A stretch of 41,513 nt of DNA from CAZVCJ01 sp964625745. Lineage in GTDB: Bacteria; Chloroflexota; Anaerolineae; VGOG01. Of this stretch, positions 30,298 through 38,135 are shown in pieces; the stretch's first letter is position 1, and each line of letters starts with the position of its first letter. The stretch covers positions 1 through 41,513 of the forward strand of contig CAZVCJ010000013.1 of the NCBI GenBank assembly GCA_964625745.1, given 5' to 3'. Both the position numbers and the translations under genes were made by a program. The notes below the pieces were generated by a model that worked only from the letters and a program-made list of their open reading frames with translations, made no database searches and had not been told where the DNA came from.

Positions 30298-31215
30298 ATG
30301 GAAACCGTAACCTGCAACCTGTGCGGGGTGGACGAAAGCGAACCGTTGTTCAAAGGACGGGATCGGCTGTTGGGAGGTACAGAAACCTTTCAGTGGGTGC
30401 GCTGCCGCCGCTGTGGGTTGATCTACCTGAACCCACGCCCCACTCTGGCTGAAATGGCCTGTTATTATCCAACCAACTACGAGCCTTTCACCCGTCACGA
30501 AAGGGCGGAGAACTGGCTGGCCCGGCTGAGATACCGGGTTTATATACACAAGCTTCGTCGCATCGCCGGCCAGGAGCCCAAGCCAGGGCGGCTACTGGAC
30601 GTCGGCTGTGGCATTGGGGACTTTATGCTGGGGATGCGGCAGCGGGGTTGGGAAGTTCATGGCGTGGACCTTAGCCCTAACGCGGTGGCCCTGGCTCGCC
30701 AGAAAGGGCTGGACGTCTTCCAGGGACAACTGTTCGACGTCCCCTATGCCGAACAAGGTTTTGACCTGGTGACCATGTGGGACGTCTTGGAGCACCTACA
30801 CGACCCCAGCGCCCATCTGGCCCGAGTAGCCCAGATCCTAAAACCAAGGGGGAAGTTCGTGGTGACTTTGCCCAATCCTCACAGCCTTGATTTTCGCCTG
30901 TTCGGGCCGCTGTGGACTGGATTGGATGTCCCTCGTCACTTGTACGTCTTTGTACGCCCAGCGCTACTGGCCTTGTTCCAACGAGCAGGTCTGGAGGTGA
31001 CATCAGCCCGATGCATCACCGGGGGGCAACGGGTGTCCACCTGGAGTTTGGAATGGCTCATTGACGAGCGAGTGTCAAGCGAGCGAGTTCGACGGACATT
31101 GAAACGACTGATCTATTCCCCAATATGGTACTGGGCCTGGCGGCCCTATTATTTTGTCGTTGACCTGTTGGGGATGGGTTCCAGTATCACCTACACCTGC
31201 CAGCGCGTGACATGA
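30298..31215 (+). CDS. SAM-dependent methyltransferase with N-terminal zinc ribbon (paralog 2)
   Basis: The protein has 305 residues. ATG 30298 is favoured because the zinc ribbon starts at residue 6 as in the paralogs and it lies 4 bases after the previous stop; the earlier frame from 30226 overlaps that gene. The zinc ribbon is Cys6-x2-Cys9 ... Cys36-x2-Cys39, followed by GLIYLNPRP. The methyltransferase core has LLDVGCGIGDF, GVDLSPNAV, MWDVLEHLHDP and LKPRGKFVVTLPNPHS. It is closely related over its full length to the genes at 25825-26766 and 31212-32153. It probably acts on a glycan or sugar-lipid. It ends with an ATGA overlap into the third paralog. Confidence 0.85.
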   Translation: METVTCNLCGVDESEPLFKGRDRLLGGTETFQWVRCRRCGLIYLNPRPTLAEMACYYPTNYEPFTRHERAENWLARLRYRVYIHKLRRIAGQEPKPGRLLDVGCGIGDFMLGMRQRGWEVHGVDLSPNAVALARQKGLDVFQGQLFDVPYAEQGFDLVTMWDVLEHLHDPSAHLARVAQILKPRGKFVVTLPNPHSLDFRLFGPLWTGLDVPRHLYVFVRPALLALFQRAGLEVTSARCITGGQRVSTWSLEWLIDERVSSERVRRTLKRLIYSPIWYWAWRPYYFVVDLLGMGSSITYTCQRVT

Positions 31216-32153
31216 ATTCAACAGCGCAAATGGAGTGGACGACTTGCAACTTGTGTGGCTCTGACCAGACGGTCCTGTACCGCGAAGGTCACGACCGTCA
31301 ACTGGGTGGGATAGAGCGATTTCGGCTGGTTCGCTGTCAGCGATGCGGCCTTATCTACCTGAACCCTCGACCGTCACGGGATGAAATTGGCCGGCACTAC
31401 CCCGACGACTATGAGCCGTTTACCCGGTTCAGCCACGACCGGAGTGGGCCTGCGGCTCGGTGGAGCCAGACTCGCTACCTGGACAAGCGTTGTAAAGCGG
31501 TGATGCGCTGGAAATCCTCAGGTCGCTTACTAGACATGGGCTGCGCCACCGGCGAATTCCTGGCCCGGATGATGGAATATGGCTGGCAGGTTCAGGGAGT
31601 GGAACTCAGCCCCACAGCGGCGGAGACTGCGCGCCGGGAATATAGCCTGGACGTTCTTACCGGTGATCTGGCCCAGGCCCAGTTCCCTGACCACCACTTC
31701 GACGTGGTCACACTCTGGGACGTGCTGGAGCATTTGCACGATCCGCTGACGGAGTTGGTGGAGATCCACCGTACTTTGAGGGACGACGGCTTGCTGGTGA
31801 TAGAATTGCCCAATACCCGGAGCTTTGACGCAACCCTGTTCGGACCCTGCTGGATCGGACTGGACATGCCACGCCACCTTTATGTCTTTCCCCCCACTCC
31901 CCTGGAAGCCATGTTAAAACAGGGCGGTTTCCAAATTGCCTCGCGGCGCTGTGCCAGCGGAGGATACGGCGCTTTCGTGCTGAGTCTGAATTTCTGGCTC
32001 GAAGAGCATCCATGCAAGTGGTTGAGTCGTCTGGTGGCTGGCCTATCGAAGGGGCCCGCATTGCGCCTGTTGCTATCGCCTTACATCTACCTGTCCTATA
32101 CCCTGGGCAGAGGCCCCGAAATCACTCTCTTTTGTCAAAAGATGGCAGGCTAA
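31212..32153 (+). CDS. SAM-dependent methyltransferase with N-terminal zinc ribbon (paralog 3)
   Basis: The protein has 313 residues; ATG 31212 overlaps the previous stop by 4 bases. The zinc ribbon is Cys12-x2-Cys15 ... Cys42-x2-Cys45 with GLIYLNPRP. The core has LLDMGCATGEF (Met and Ala in motif I where paralogs have Val and Gly), GVELSPTA and LWDVLEHLHDP, and a shared C-terminus with FVLSLNFWLEE and YTLGRGPEITLF. Tandem position and coupling suggest two successive methylations or a duplicated enzyme with changed acceptor. Its stop codon overlaps the stop of the convergent epimerase gene by 4 bases; no terminator fits between them. Confidence 0.85.
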   Translation: MNSTAQMEWTTCNLCGSDQTVLYREGHDRQLGGIERFRLVRCQRCGLIYLNPRPSRDEIGRHYPDDYEPFTRFSHDRSGPAARWSQTRYLDKRCKAVMRWKSSGRLLDMGCATGEFLARMMEYGWQVQGVELSPTAAETARREYSLDVLTGDLAQAQFPDHHFDVVTLWDVLEHLHDPLTELVEIHRTLRDDGLLVIELPNTRSFDATLFGPCWIGLDMPRHLYVFPPTPLEAMLKQGGFQIASRRCASGGYGAFVLSLNFWLEEHPCKWLSRLVAGLSKGPALRLLLSPYIYLSYTLGRGPEITLFCQKMAG

Positions 32154-33166
32154 TGATCACCGATGAGGGTAGCCCAGGATGGAGGGAGACCTTTTTCAAT
32201 CTCGATTGGTCCAAAAGTTTCGCCTCTTCGAGGCCCCACTTTTCTTGCCCACTCTATCATCCTCTTTAATCCCTCATCGAAAGGTACAGGTGGCGGTGGA
32301 GAGAATACAGCCCTAACCTTGCTGTGGTCAGAGAACGCGTGTTTCACTTCATTTCTCTCCGGTAAGAACTCGATTCTTGGGGGCACACCAAAAATCTCAG
32401 CTACCTTGTGGGCAAGCTCAATTACTTGATAAGGAGTGTCCGCACCAACGTTAAAGACCTCATTGATTGCCCCAGGGGTTTCGGGAGCGCCAGCAATGAT
32501 GGGCGCCACATCGTCAATGTGAGTAAATGCTCTGGTCTGGGTTCCATCACCAAATATCGTCATCGCTTCCCCGTGCATAAGCTGATTGATGAAAATGCCG
32601 ATAACGTTCCGGTAAGGATCGGAGAGGTTTTGGTTCTTACCGTATACATTATGTGGGCGGAAGATTACGTACTGCAAGCCAAACATTTCATAGGCAGCTC
32701 TTAAGTCCAGCTCCACAGCATATTTTGCAATTCCGTAGGGGTCTTCTGGTTTTGGCACTGCGTCTTCGGTCATGGGAAGCTGGCTCTTTCCGTACACGGC
32801 GATAGAAGAAGTGAAAACAAAACAACGAACCTTGTTTCTCACGGCCAGGTTGATCAAGTTGACGCTTCCGATCAAGTTGTTTGAATAGTTGAATCGCCTG
32901 ATGAAGTGAGACAAGCCCTCGGCTGCATAGGCGGCGAGGTGATAAATGTGTCGGATACGAAAACGCTCGAAAATCGTCTCCAGAAGGGGGACATCCAGTA
33001 CTGAACCCTGAATGAATTCCACACCACAAGGAACGTTCTCCGTAAAGCCGCCGGACAAATCATCCAAAACCAGAACACGTTTCCCTGAGAGAAGTAGATG
33101 CCTCGCTACATGAGAGCCAATGAACCCTGCTCCCCCTGTAACTAAGTTGTAAGGGATACCATCCAT
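32150..33166 (-). CDS. NAD-dependent sugar epimerase/dehydratase (extended SDR)
   Basis: The protein has 338 residues; ATG 33166 has AAGGAG upstream, overlapping the end of the lipoprotein gene. The Rossmann motif TGGAGFIGSH (10-19) is followed by LDDLSGG, HLAAYAAEG, the active-site TSS (119-121) and YGIAK (Tyr144, Lys148), and RPHNVYGKNQ with TRAFTHIDDVA for the nucleotide sugar. It resembles UDP-glucose 4-epimerase-type enzymes of polysaccharide loci; the exact sugar is not determinable. Convergent with the methyltransferase gene, overlapping by 4 bases. Confidence 0.88.
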   Translation of the reverse strand: MDGIPYNLVTGGAGFIGSHVARHLLLSGKRVLVLDDLSGGFTENVPCGVEFIQGSVLDVPLLETIFERFRIRHIYHLAAYAAEGLSHFIRRFNYSNNLIGSVNLINLAVRNKVRCFVFTSSIAVYGKSQLPMTEDAVPKPEDPYGIAKYAVELDLRAAYEMFGLQYVIFRPHNVYGKNQNLSDPYRNVIGIFINQLMHGEAMTIFGDGTQTRAFTHIDDVAPIIAGAPETPGAINEVFNVGADTPYQVIELAHKVAEIFGVPPRIEFLPERNEVKHAFSDHSKVRAVFSPPPPVPFDEGLKRMIEWARKVGPRRGETFGPIEIEKGLPPSWATLIGDH

Positions 33167-33172
33167 CTTCTA

Positions 33173-34567
33173 TCACTCCTTCGTATGCAGGAGGCGTTCA
33201 ATCTCAGGCCGATTGAAGCCAACGTTTAGCCCTACTGAATAAACGTTACCAAGGCTGTCCGCAGTAAGGCCAAGATAGGCCCACTGGCCGATACCGCCCA
33301 AAACGTGTGGAGCGACTGGTGACGCTCCGTCCCATCGGCCATATTGATAAATCTGAACATCCCGGGTTTCACCTCCAACTCGCCACAAAAGATAAAGATC
33401 CCCTTCCTGAGTGATAGCCGCATCGTCAATATTCAAAATGAAGGCGGTAGGAACGATGACTTCCGGCTCAGACCAGGTACCAGCTTCCCATTGGCTATGC
33501 TTGATCGTACCCTCTAGCCCTGCCGGCTGCAACCAGACGAGGTGCACGGTCTCGTTAATCACAAGGAGTGGATCTTTAGAAGCCTCCTCATCATGGGAGA
33601 CGTTGATTGGCTTGGACCAGACGCTGCCGTTCCACCAACTGTGAAAGATCTCGGCGTTGGCAGGCCCGTGAAACTCATACCAGGCCAGGTGGAGATGGCC
33701 CTCCTTATCAACGCTCAGGGTATAGTCATCTACATTCCAACCGCCTTCGCTAACGCGAGTGGCCATTGACCAGGCTGCGCCATCCCAATAACGGTGATAG
33801 ATGTCATACCGTCCCCCTGCATTGCTCAGCCAGACGAAATGAATACCCCCTGCTTGGGTGATGGCCAGGCTGGGACGATTGGAATAGTTGCCACCGTCGG
33901 AGATGAGAATGGGCTTTGACCAGGAGTTGCCATCCCAATGACTATAGAACAGATCGCTGTGGCTAGGGTCACGAAACTGAGACCAGGCCAGGTGGAGGTG
34001 GCCTGCGCTGTCAATCAGAATACTGTGCTCGACGTTTGCAGGCGATACGTCGGCGATAGAGATGTTCTCCAGCTCCGACCATGAGTTTCCTCCATCCGTC
34101 GAGCGCCTGTAGACAAACTCCTGCCCGCTGGCAGCAGCATCACCCAACACGTAGACATTGCCTTCACCGGCGGCGATGAGGGGGGTTCGGCCACTCCCAA
34201 TCTCAAACGAGTCCGACCACGACTCCCCATCCCATCTTTGATAGAGTATTCGCGATTCCGCCAGCGGTTCGACGTACCAGACAACAAGCACGTTGCTCTC
34301 GGCGTCGGTCACCACGCTCATGGGATCCCGCTTTCTGGGCCCGACGGCCATGTTGGTGGGATTCAACAGAGTGGGGCCGGGGGGCTTTGTCGGCTTAACT
34401 GTTGGTTCAACTGTCGGTTCGACTGTGGCAGCAGGAACAGTGGCCGTCGGGGCTGCCTTGGTGGCCACCTCGACTGTTAACCGTGGGGTGGATGCCTTAC
34501 ACCCACCCATGACCAGCGTTAAACAGGTCAGACATACAACGACGAAATGGGTACGTTTACTCCTCAT
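33173..34567 (-). CDS. Probable lipoprotein with BNR/sialidase-like beta-propeller
   Basis: The protein has 464 residues from ATG 34567, with AAGGAGG 6 bases upstream. The N-terminus is a short basic stretch, hydrophobic FVVVCLTCLTLVMGG, then Cys23, a likely lipobox. A Thr/Pro/Val linker (about 35-70, PTVEPTVEPTVKPTKPPG) follows. The rest has six or seven blades, each with W.G..WS (for example RWDGESWSD, HWDGNSWSK, YWDGAAWSM, WWNGSVWSK) preceded by D..GHLHLAW, the Asp-box-like pattern of BNR propellers. No sialidase catalytic set (Arg triad) is evident, so glycan binding is as likely as cleavage. It is placed between glycan genes and co-transcribed with the epimerase. Confidence 0.8.
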   Translation of the reverse strand: MRSKRTHFVVVCLTCLTLVMGGCKASTPRLTVEVATKAAPTATVPAATVEPTVEPTVKPTKPPGPTLLNPTNMAVGPRKRDPMSVVTDAESNVLVVWYVEPLAESRILYQRWDGESWSDSFEIGSGRTPLIAAGEGNVYVLGDAAASGQEFVYRRSTDGGNSWSELENISIADVSPANVEHSILIDSAGHLHLAWSQFRDPSHSDLFYSHWDGNSWSKPILISDGGNYSNRPSLAITQAGGIHFVWLSNAGGRYDIYHRYWDGAAWSMATRVSEGGWNVDDYTLSVDKEGHLHLAWYEFHGPANAEIFHSWWNGSVWSKPINVSHDEEASKDPLLVINETVHLVWLQPAGLEGTIKHSQWEAGTWSEPEVIVPTAFILNIDDAAITQEGDLYLLWRVGGETRDVQIYQYGRWDGASPVAPHVLGGIGQWAYLGLTADSLGNVYSVGLNVGFNRPEIERLLHTKE

Positions 34568-34650
34568 TCTTTGCCTCCTTAAGCAGGTTTTTGTCTTGAC
34601 ATTGTAGATTCCTGCTAAGGCTGCCTGGTTACGAAGCTGGCGGCCCCACG

Positions 34651-34721
34651 ACACTACATCGGATTGAGAAAGGAACAGATTTTTGTCCTCAATCCGCTTT
34701 TTTCCAAATCTGTTGTAGTGT
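34651..34721. other. Nested inverted repeats between the family 4 glycosyltransferase and lipoprotein genes
   Basis: The inner pair is CGGATTGAG (34660-34668) / CTCAATCCG (34688-34696). The outer pair is ACACTACA (34651-34658) / TGTAGTGT (34714-34721). A T6 run at 34698-34703 follows the inner stem on +, where no gene would need a terminator. On - it may still end or slow the upstream operon. No regulator was identified. Confidence 0.45.
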
Positions 34722-34754
34722 TTCGGCAGAGCATAATGTCAAGTTATCATCGCA

Positions 34755-35957
34755 TCACGACAGGCTGTACACCTTTACAAATTCTTGCACCAACACATCC
34801 CAATAGTACTTCTCACGCAACCTCAAGGCTGCTTCCTCCATAGCATGAGCTAGGTTACTGTCTTCCAGAACCGCTAGAACCCCTTCGGCCAGGGCTTGAG
34901 CGTCGCCAGCTTTTACCAGCATGCCAGCCTGGCCATCACCGAGGATGTTGCGGCGATCACCAACGTTGCCCGTTACCACCGGCGTGCCCACGGCCATGCT
35001 CTCGAAGAGCTTGAGGGGACATCTGGCCCGTGCCACCACATTGTCATAGACCGGGTCGGCGGAGACATCGGCCATAGCCAGATAATACGGCACCGCCTCC
35101 GGCTTCACCCTCCCCACAAAAATGGCGGTCTCCTCAAGGCCCAGTTCCTCAGCATGCCTACGCAAGAAATCGTAGTCCTGGCCGCCGCCCGCCAGGACCA
35201 GAACGGCATCGTCATATCGTCTCCTGACGATAGCGAAGGCTTCCAGAAGCAAGTCCACGGGGTGGTTCACCAGACTCATGCTCCCCACGTACGCGACCAC
35301 CTTCTTACTATCCAGGCCCAATTCCCGGCGAAGGTGCTGCACCTTTTGGGGGTCAACATTCGCAAAGCGATCCCTATCCACGCCGTTGGGCACATAGACG
35401 ATGCGTTCGGCAGAAAAGCCCAGGGCGATGTTCCTCTCCTGGGTGAATCGCGTGTTCACCGTCATTCCTGAGGCGAAACGGGGCAGGTTGTCCTCAAACA
35501 GGGCCACCATCGCCTTCTGCCATCGGCCAGAAAAACGATTCGACTCTGCCTCGTAATCGTCGCAATCCAAGTATAAGCGCTTTCCTCGTAAGAATTTTGT
35601 TCCCAGAGCGGCCACCCCGTTGATGGGTTGCGGTTTCCCCAAATGTATGACATCGGCTTCGGTCAACAAAGTCCTGAACCCCATCCGCAAGCTCGAAGCC
35701 AGGGCCACCCTCGCCAGGCCGGTGGGGCTGAAGTAGGTCTTCTGGCTGCCCACCTTTCGCACGTGCATCTGACCCACATAATGCACTTTGACTCCACTCA
35801 CCTGTAACCGTCGCTGGGAGACGCTACTGAGGTCAGGGTGCAAGGCCAAAATGCTCACCTCGTGGCCCAGCCTGGCCAGCTCCTTGGCCAGGGGGAAGTA
35901 GCGCCCCAGCCCTGCGGGATCTTCTAAGCTATTAGTAAGGAGAAAGGTTGTTTTCAA
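34755..35957 (-). CDS. Family 4 glycosyltransferase (GT-B)
   Basis: The protein has 400 residues. The GT-B fold has N-terminal PAGLGRYFPLAKELARLGHEV (14-34) for acceptor binding and a C-terminal donor domain: VPNGVDRDRF, VAYVGSMSLVNHPVDLLLEAF, GRVKPEAVPYYLAMADV, and the nucleotide-sugar E-x7-E signature in CPLKLFESMAVGTPVVTG. It is typical of lipopolysaccharide and exopolysaccharide assembly. Its start codon lies 26 bases inside the preceding gene, in a stretch of tandem CAAAGCTCAAA repeats. Sugar specificity is unknown. It is the last gene of a four-gene operon starting at 41.35 kb. Confidence 0.9.
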   Translation of the reverse strand: MKTTFLLTNSLEDPAGLGRYFPLAKELARLGHEVSILALHPDLSSVSQRRLQVSGVKVHYVGQMHVRKVGSQKTYFSPTGLARVALASSLRMGFRTLLTEADVIHLGKPQPINGVAALGTKFLRGKRLYLDCDDYEAESNRFSGRWQKAMVALFEDNLPRFASGMTVNTRFTQERNIALGFSAERIVYVPNGVDRDRFANVDPQKVQHLRRELGLDSKKVVAYVGSMSLVNHPVDLLLEAFAIVRRRYDDAVLVLAGGGQDYDFLRRHAEELGLEETAIFVGRVKPEAVPYYLAMADVSADPVYDNVVARARCPLKLFESMAVGTPVVTGNVGDRRNILGDGQAGMLVKAGDAQALAEGVLAVLEDSNLAHAMEEAALRLREKYYWDVLVQEFVKVYSLS

Positions 35958-37137
35958 AGCTCAAAGTCCAAAGCTCAAAATCCTCTATGAGATGCACTAA
36001 CGCTTCCCAGGAGAAGGCCCCTCCTTGAACCTGGGCCCTGATGTTCAGAGTGAAGCTGGCCCCCAAATCTTCCTCAAAATATCGCACGATGGCCTCTCCC
36101 AAAGCCTCGCTATCCTGGGGAGAAACGATCAGCCCCGTCACGCCGTCCTCGACCACTTCTGGTATTCCCCCTACCGAGGTGGTGATGACCGGTTTCTCGA
36201 AACCATAGGCCAGTTGTGTCACTCCGCTCTGGGTGGCATCCACGTAGGGCAGAACCACCACGTCGGCCGCCGAGAAGTAGAGGCCCAATTCCTCGTTGGG
36301 GATGTATCGGTCCACGATGGTCACCGCCTGGCCGATGCCCAACTCCCCGATCAAGTCGAGATAGGACGCCTTGTCATCCCAAAACTCGCCGACGACCAGC
36401 AGATGGACATCTATCCTACTCAGCACCTCAGGCAGGGCTTTCAAAAGATATTTCAAGCCCTTGTACTCGCGAACGAAGCCAAAAAAGAGCAGCACGTTGC
36501 CCTCGAGTTCCAACTGCTTCTTGGCCTCCTCGCCCCCCCTCGGTCCCCCCCAACTTTGGGGGGGAAGTTCTGTGGCCACCATCGCCCCACTAAGCGCCAG
36601 GGCCTCGTAGATGGGATGCGCTGTTCTCCGTACCGGGGCTTCCGGCAACAACCTCTTGAGATCATGGAGATCCTTCTCCGACTGCACGATGAAGAACTGC
36701 CCCTGGGTCAGCGCCAGTCGTACCAGAGCCCGGTCCACCACACTCCTCTCGTGAGGGAAGACGTTGTGACAGATGAACATCACCCTGGTAGCGGTGAAGC
36801 GACGAACGAGGCCAGCGATGCTGGAAAAAGCAGGCGCCCAGTAAGGCACCCACCATTGGAGGATCAAGGCGTCCGGGTGATCCCCTTTTATCCGGCGAAA
36901 GGTCGCCAGCCACGTCAAGGGGTTCGAGGGATCAAGAAGATACTCGCAGTCGGCCCGCAGGGGGGAACGACTGGGATCTTTGTCCGTCCTGCCGGGAAAC
37001 AGGAAGGCCGGGTATTGTCTCCTGAAAGAGTACAACTTCACCTCGTGGGCGGCGCTCAGATGCTGGTAGAGCAAGGTGGTGTAGTGGGAGATGCCGCCCC
37101 GGTAAGGATAGGTTGGCCCAATCAAAACGTACTTCAC
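35932..37137 (-). CDS. Family 4 glycosyltransferase (GT-B) carrying an in-frame palindrome insert
   Basis: The protein has 401 residues. GT-B signatures are GPTYPYRGGISHYT (7-20), CHNVFPHERS (123-132), then LLFFGFVREYKGLKYLLKALPEV and GLYFSAADVVVLPYVDATQSGV, with EKPVITTSVGGIPEVV. Residues about 188-203 (ATELPPQSWGGPRGG) come from the palindrome at 36545-36564 and sit in the linker between the two lobes, so the fold should tolerate them. The last residues (FELWTLSFENN) derive from short tandem repeats. It is coupled by a 4-base overlap to the upstream family 2 gene and overlaps the next gene by 26 bases. Confidence 0.9.
   Translation of the reverse strand: MKYVLIGPTYPYRGGISHYTTLLYQHLSAAHEVKLYSFRRQYPAFLFPGRTDKDPSRSPLRADCEYLLDPSNPLTWLATFRRIKGDHPDALILQWWVPYWAPAFSSIAGLVRRFTATRVMFICHNVFPHERSVVDRALVRLALTQGQFFIVQSEKDLHDLKRLLPEAPVRRTAHPIYEALALSGAMVATELPPQSWGGPRGGEEAKKQLELEGNVLLFFGFVREYKGLKYLLKALPEVLSRIDVHLLVVGEFWDDKASYLDLIGELGIGQAVTIVDRYIPNEELGLYFSAADVVVLPYVDATQSGVTQLAYGFEKPVITTSVGGIPEVVEDGVTGLIVSPQDSEALGEAIVRYFEEDLGASFTLNIRAQVQGGAFSWEALVHLIEDFELWTLSFENNLSPY
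36539..36574. repeat. CCCCCCCAACTTTGGGGGGG palindrome, in-frame copy in a family 4 glycosyltransferase gene
   Basis: The 20-base core is at 36545-36564. The 36-base segment 36539-36574 is identical to 37146-37181, including the flanking CTCGGT and AAGTTCTGTG. It encodes LPPQSWGG in this gene, a different phase from the next copy. Confidence 0.8.
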
Positions 37138-38084
37138 TGCCCCTCCTCGGTCCCCCCCAACTTTGGGGGGGAAGTTCTGTGAGACCTCTTAACGATTAGA
37201 TCTGCTAACAAGCCTATGGCCCCCACCTGAATCGCCGTCAGGATCAGCATCAGCGTGACCCCAGGGACGTAGAAGCCTCGGTAGTAAACGATGTCCCGCA
37301 CCAGCTTGACCGCCCCCACTACGATGAGCGCGAGGGCCACGGGCAAAAAGACCTTCAGGGGATTGAAGTACATGATGGTTCGCACTACCAGGGAGATGTA
37401 ATTATACGTATCGGCGATGGGGTGGAAGGAAGACTTGCTCCCCTTTCTCTGGTAATAGTCTATCGGAATGAACTCGACCGCATAGCCCTCGGAGAGGAAA
37501 GCGACAGTCTGAGTGCCTACCCAGGAGTGCGTAGTGGGCAGAATATCCAGGAACCTCTCGGCGATGCTCTTCTTGAAAGCACGAAGACCGGAGTTCAGAT
37601 CAGGGATCCTTACCCCCGTCATGTACGAGGCCAAAAGGCGGATGAAGAGCTTGGTGGGGGAGCGCAGCCACCTGAGGCTGCCCGTCTCCGTCCTCCTGGC
37701 GCCGATGACCAGGTCACACTCGCCGATGTAGGCCAGAAGGCGGGGGATATCCTGATTGGGATAAGTCCCATCGCCGTCGGTCATCACAATTACATCGCCC
37801 CTGGCGTGCTGGAGACCCGTCGTCCGCGCCGCGCCCGTGCCGCGATTATGTCCGTGCTGGATGAGCCTCACCCCCTCCCTCTGCCGCACGATCTCTGCGC
37901 TGGCATCGGTGGACCCATCATCCACCACGATGATCTCCCAGGGGATGTCGCCCTCCCTTTCATCCCCCCCAAAGTTGGGGGGGAAAGAGGGGAGACTGCT
38001 CATGGTCTGGATAATCACATCCAGATCGTCACCGATGGCCTCTTCTTCGTTGTACATCGGAATGATAATGCTGATCATTTCCAT
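37134..38084 (-). CDS. Family 2 glycosyltransferase with C-terminal membrane segments (DPM1/GtrB-like)
   Basis: The protein has 316 residues. The GT-A domain has SIIIPMYNEEEAIG (5-18), IIVVDDGSTDASAE (51-64), GTGAARTTGL, the metal-binding MTDGDGTYP and LVIGARR, with a long DLNSGLRAF block. The C-terminus has two hydrophobic segments (VFLPVALALIVVGAVKLV and LMLILTAIQVGAIGLL). This is the GtrB/polyprenyl-phosphate glycosyltransferase layout, which makes a membrane sugar donor. Two palindrome copies lie in this gene, one at residues about 31-47 (FPPNFGGDEREG, opposite orientation) and one at the C-terminal tail (SPPKLGGTEEGQ). It overlaps the next gene by 4 bases. Confidence 0.9.
   Translation of the reverse strand: MEMISIIIPMYNEEEAIGDDLDVIIQTMSSLPSFPPNFGGDEREGDIPWEIIVVDDGSTDASAEIVRQREGVRLIQHGHNRGTGAARTTGLQHARGDVIVMTDGDGTYPNQDIPRLLAYIGECDLVIGARRTETGSLRWLRSPTKLFIRLLASYMTGVRIPDLNSGLRAFKKSIAERFLDILPTTHSWVGTQTVAFLSEGYAVEFIPIDYYQRKGSKSSFHPIADTYNYISLVVRTIMYFNPLKVFLPVALALIVVGAVKLVRDIVYYRGFYVPGVTLMLILTAIQVGAIGLLADLIVKRSHRTSPPKLGGTEEGQ
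37146..37181. repeat. CCCCCCCAACTTTGGGGGGG palindrome at the family 2 glycosyltransferase 3' end
   Basis: The core is 37152-37171; the 36-base copy is identical to 36539-36574. It encodes SPPKLGG in the C-terminal tail, six bases or so before the next gene's start. Confidence 0.8.
37964..37983. repeat. CCCCCCCAAAGTTGGGGGGG palindrome, opposite orientation, in the family 2 glycosyltransferase gene
   Basis: This is the reverse complement of the core in the other copies, flanked by CCTTTCAT and GAAAGAGGGGA. It encodes FPPNFGG between the first helix and the VVDD strand, the same loop that carries a different repeat in the DPM1-like gene at 2.9 kb. Confidence 0.8.
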
Positions 38085-38135
38085 ATCTTGGGTTCCCTTC
38101 CTTACTCGGATATAACCATCTCCTGGCCAAAGTAT

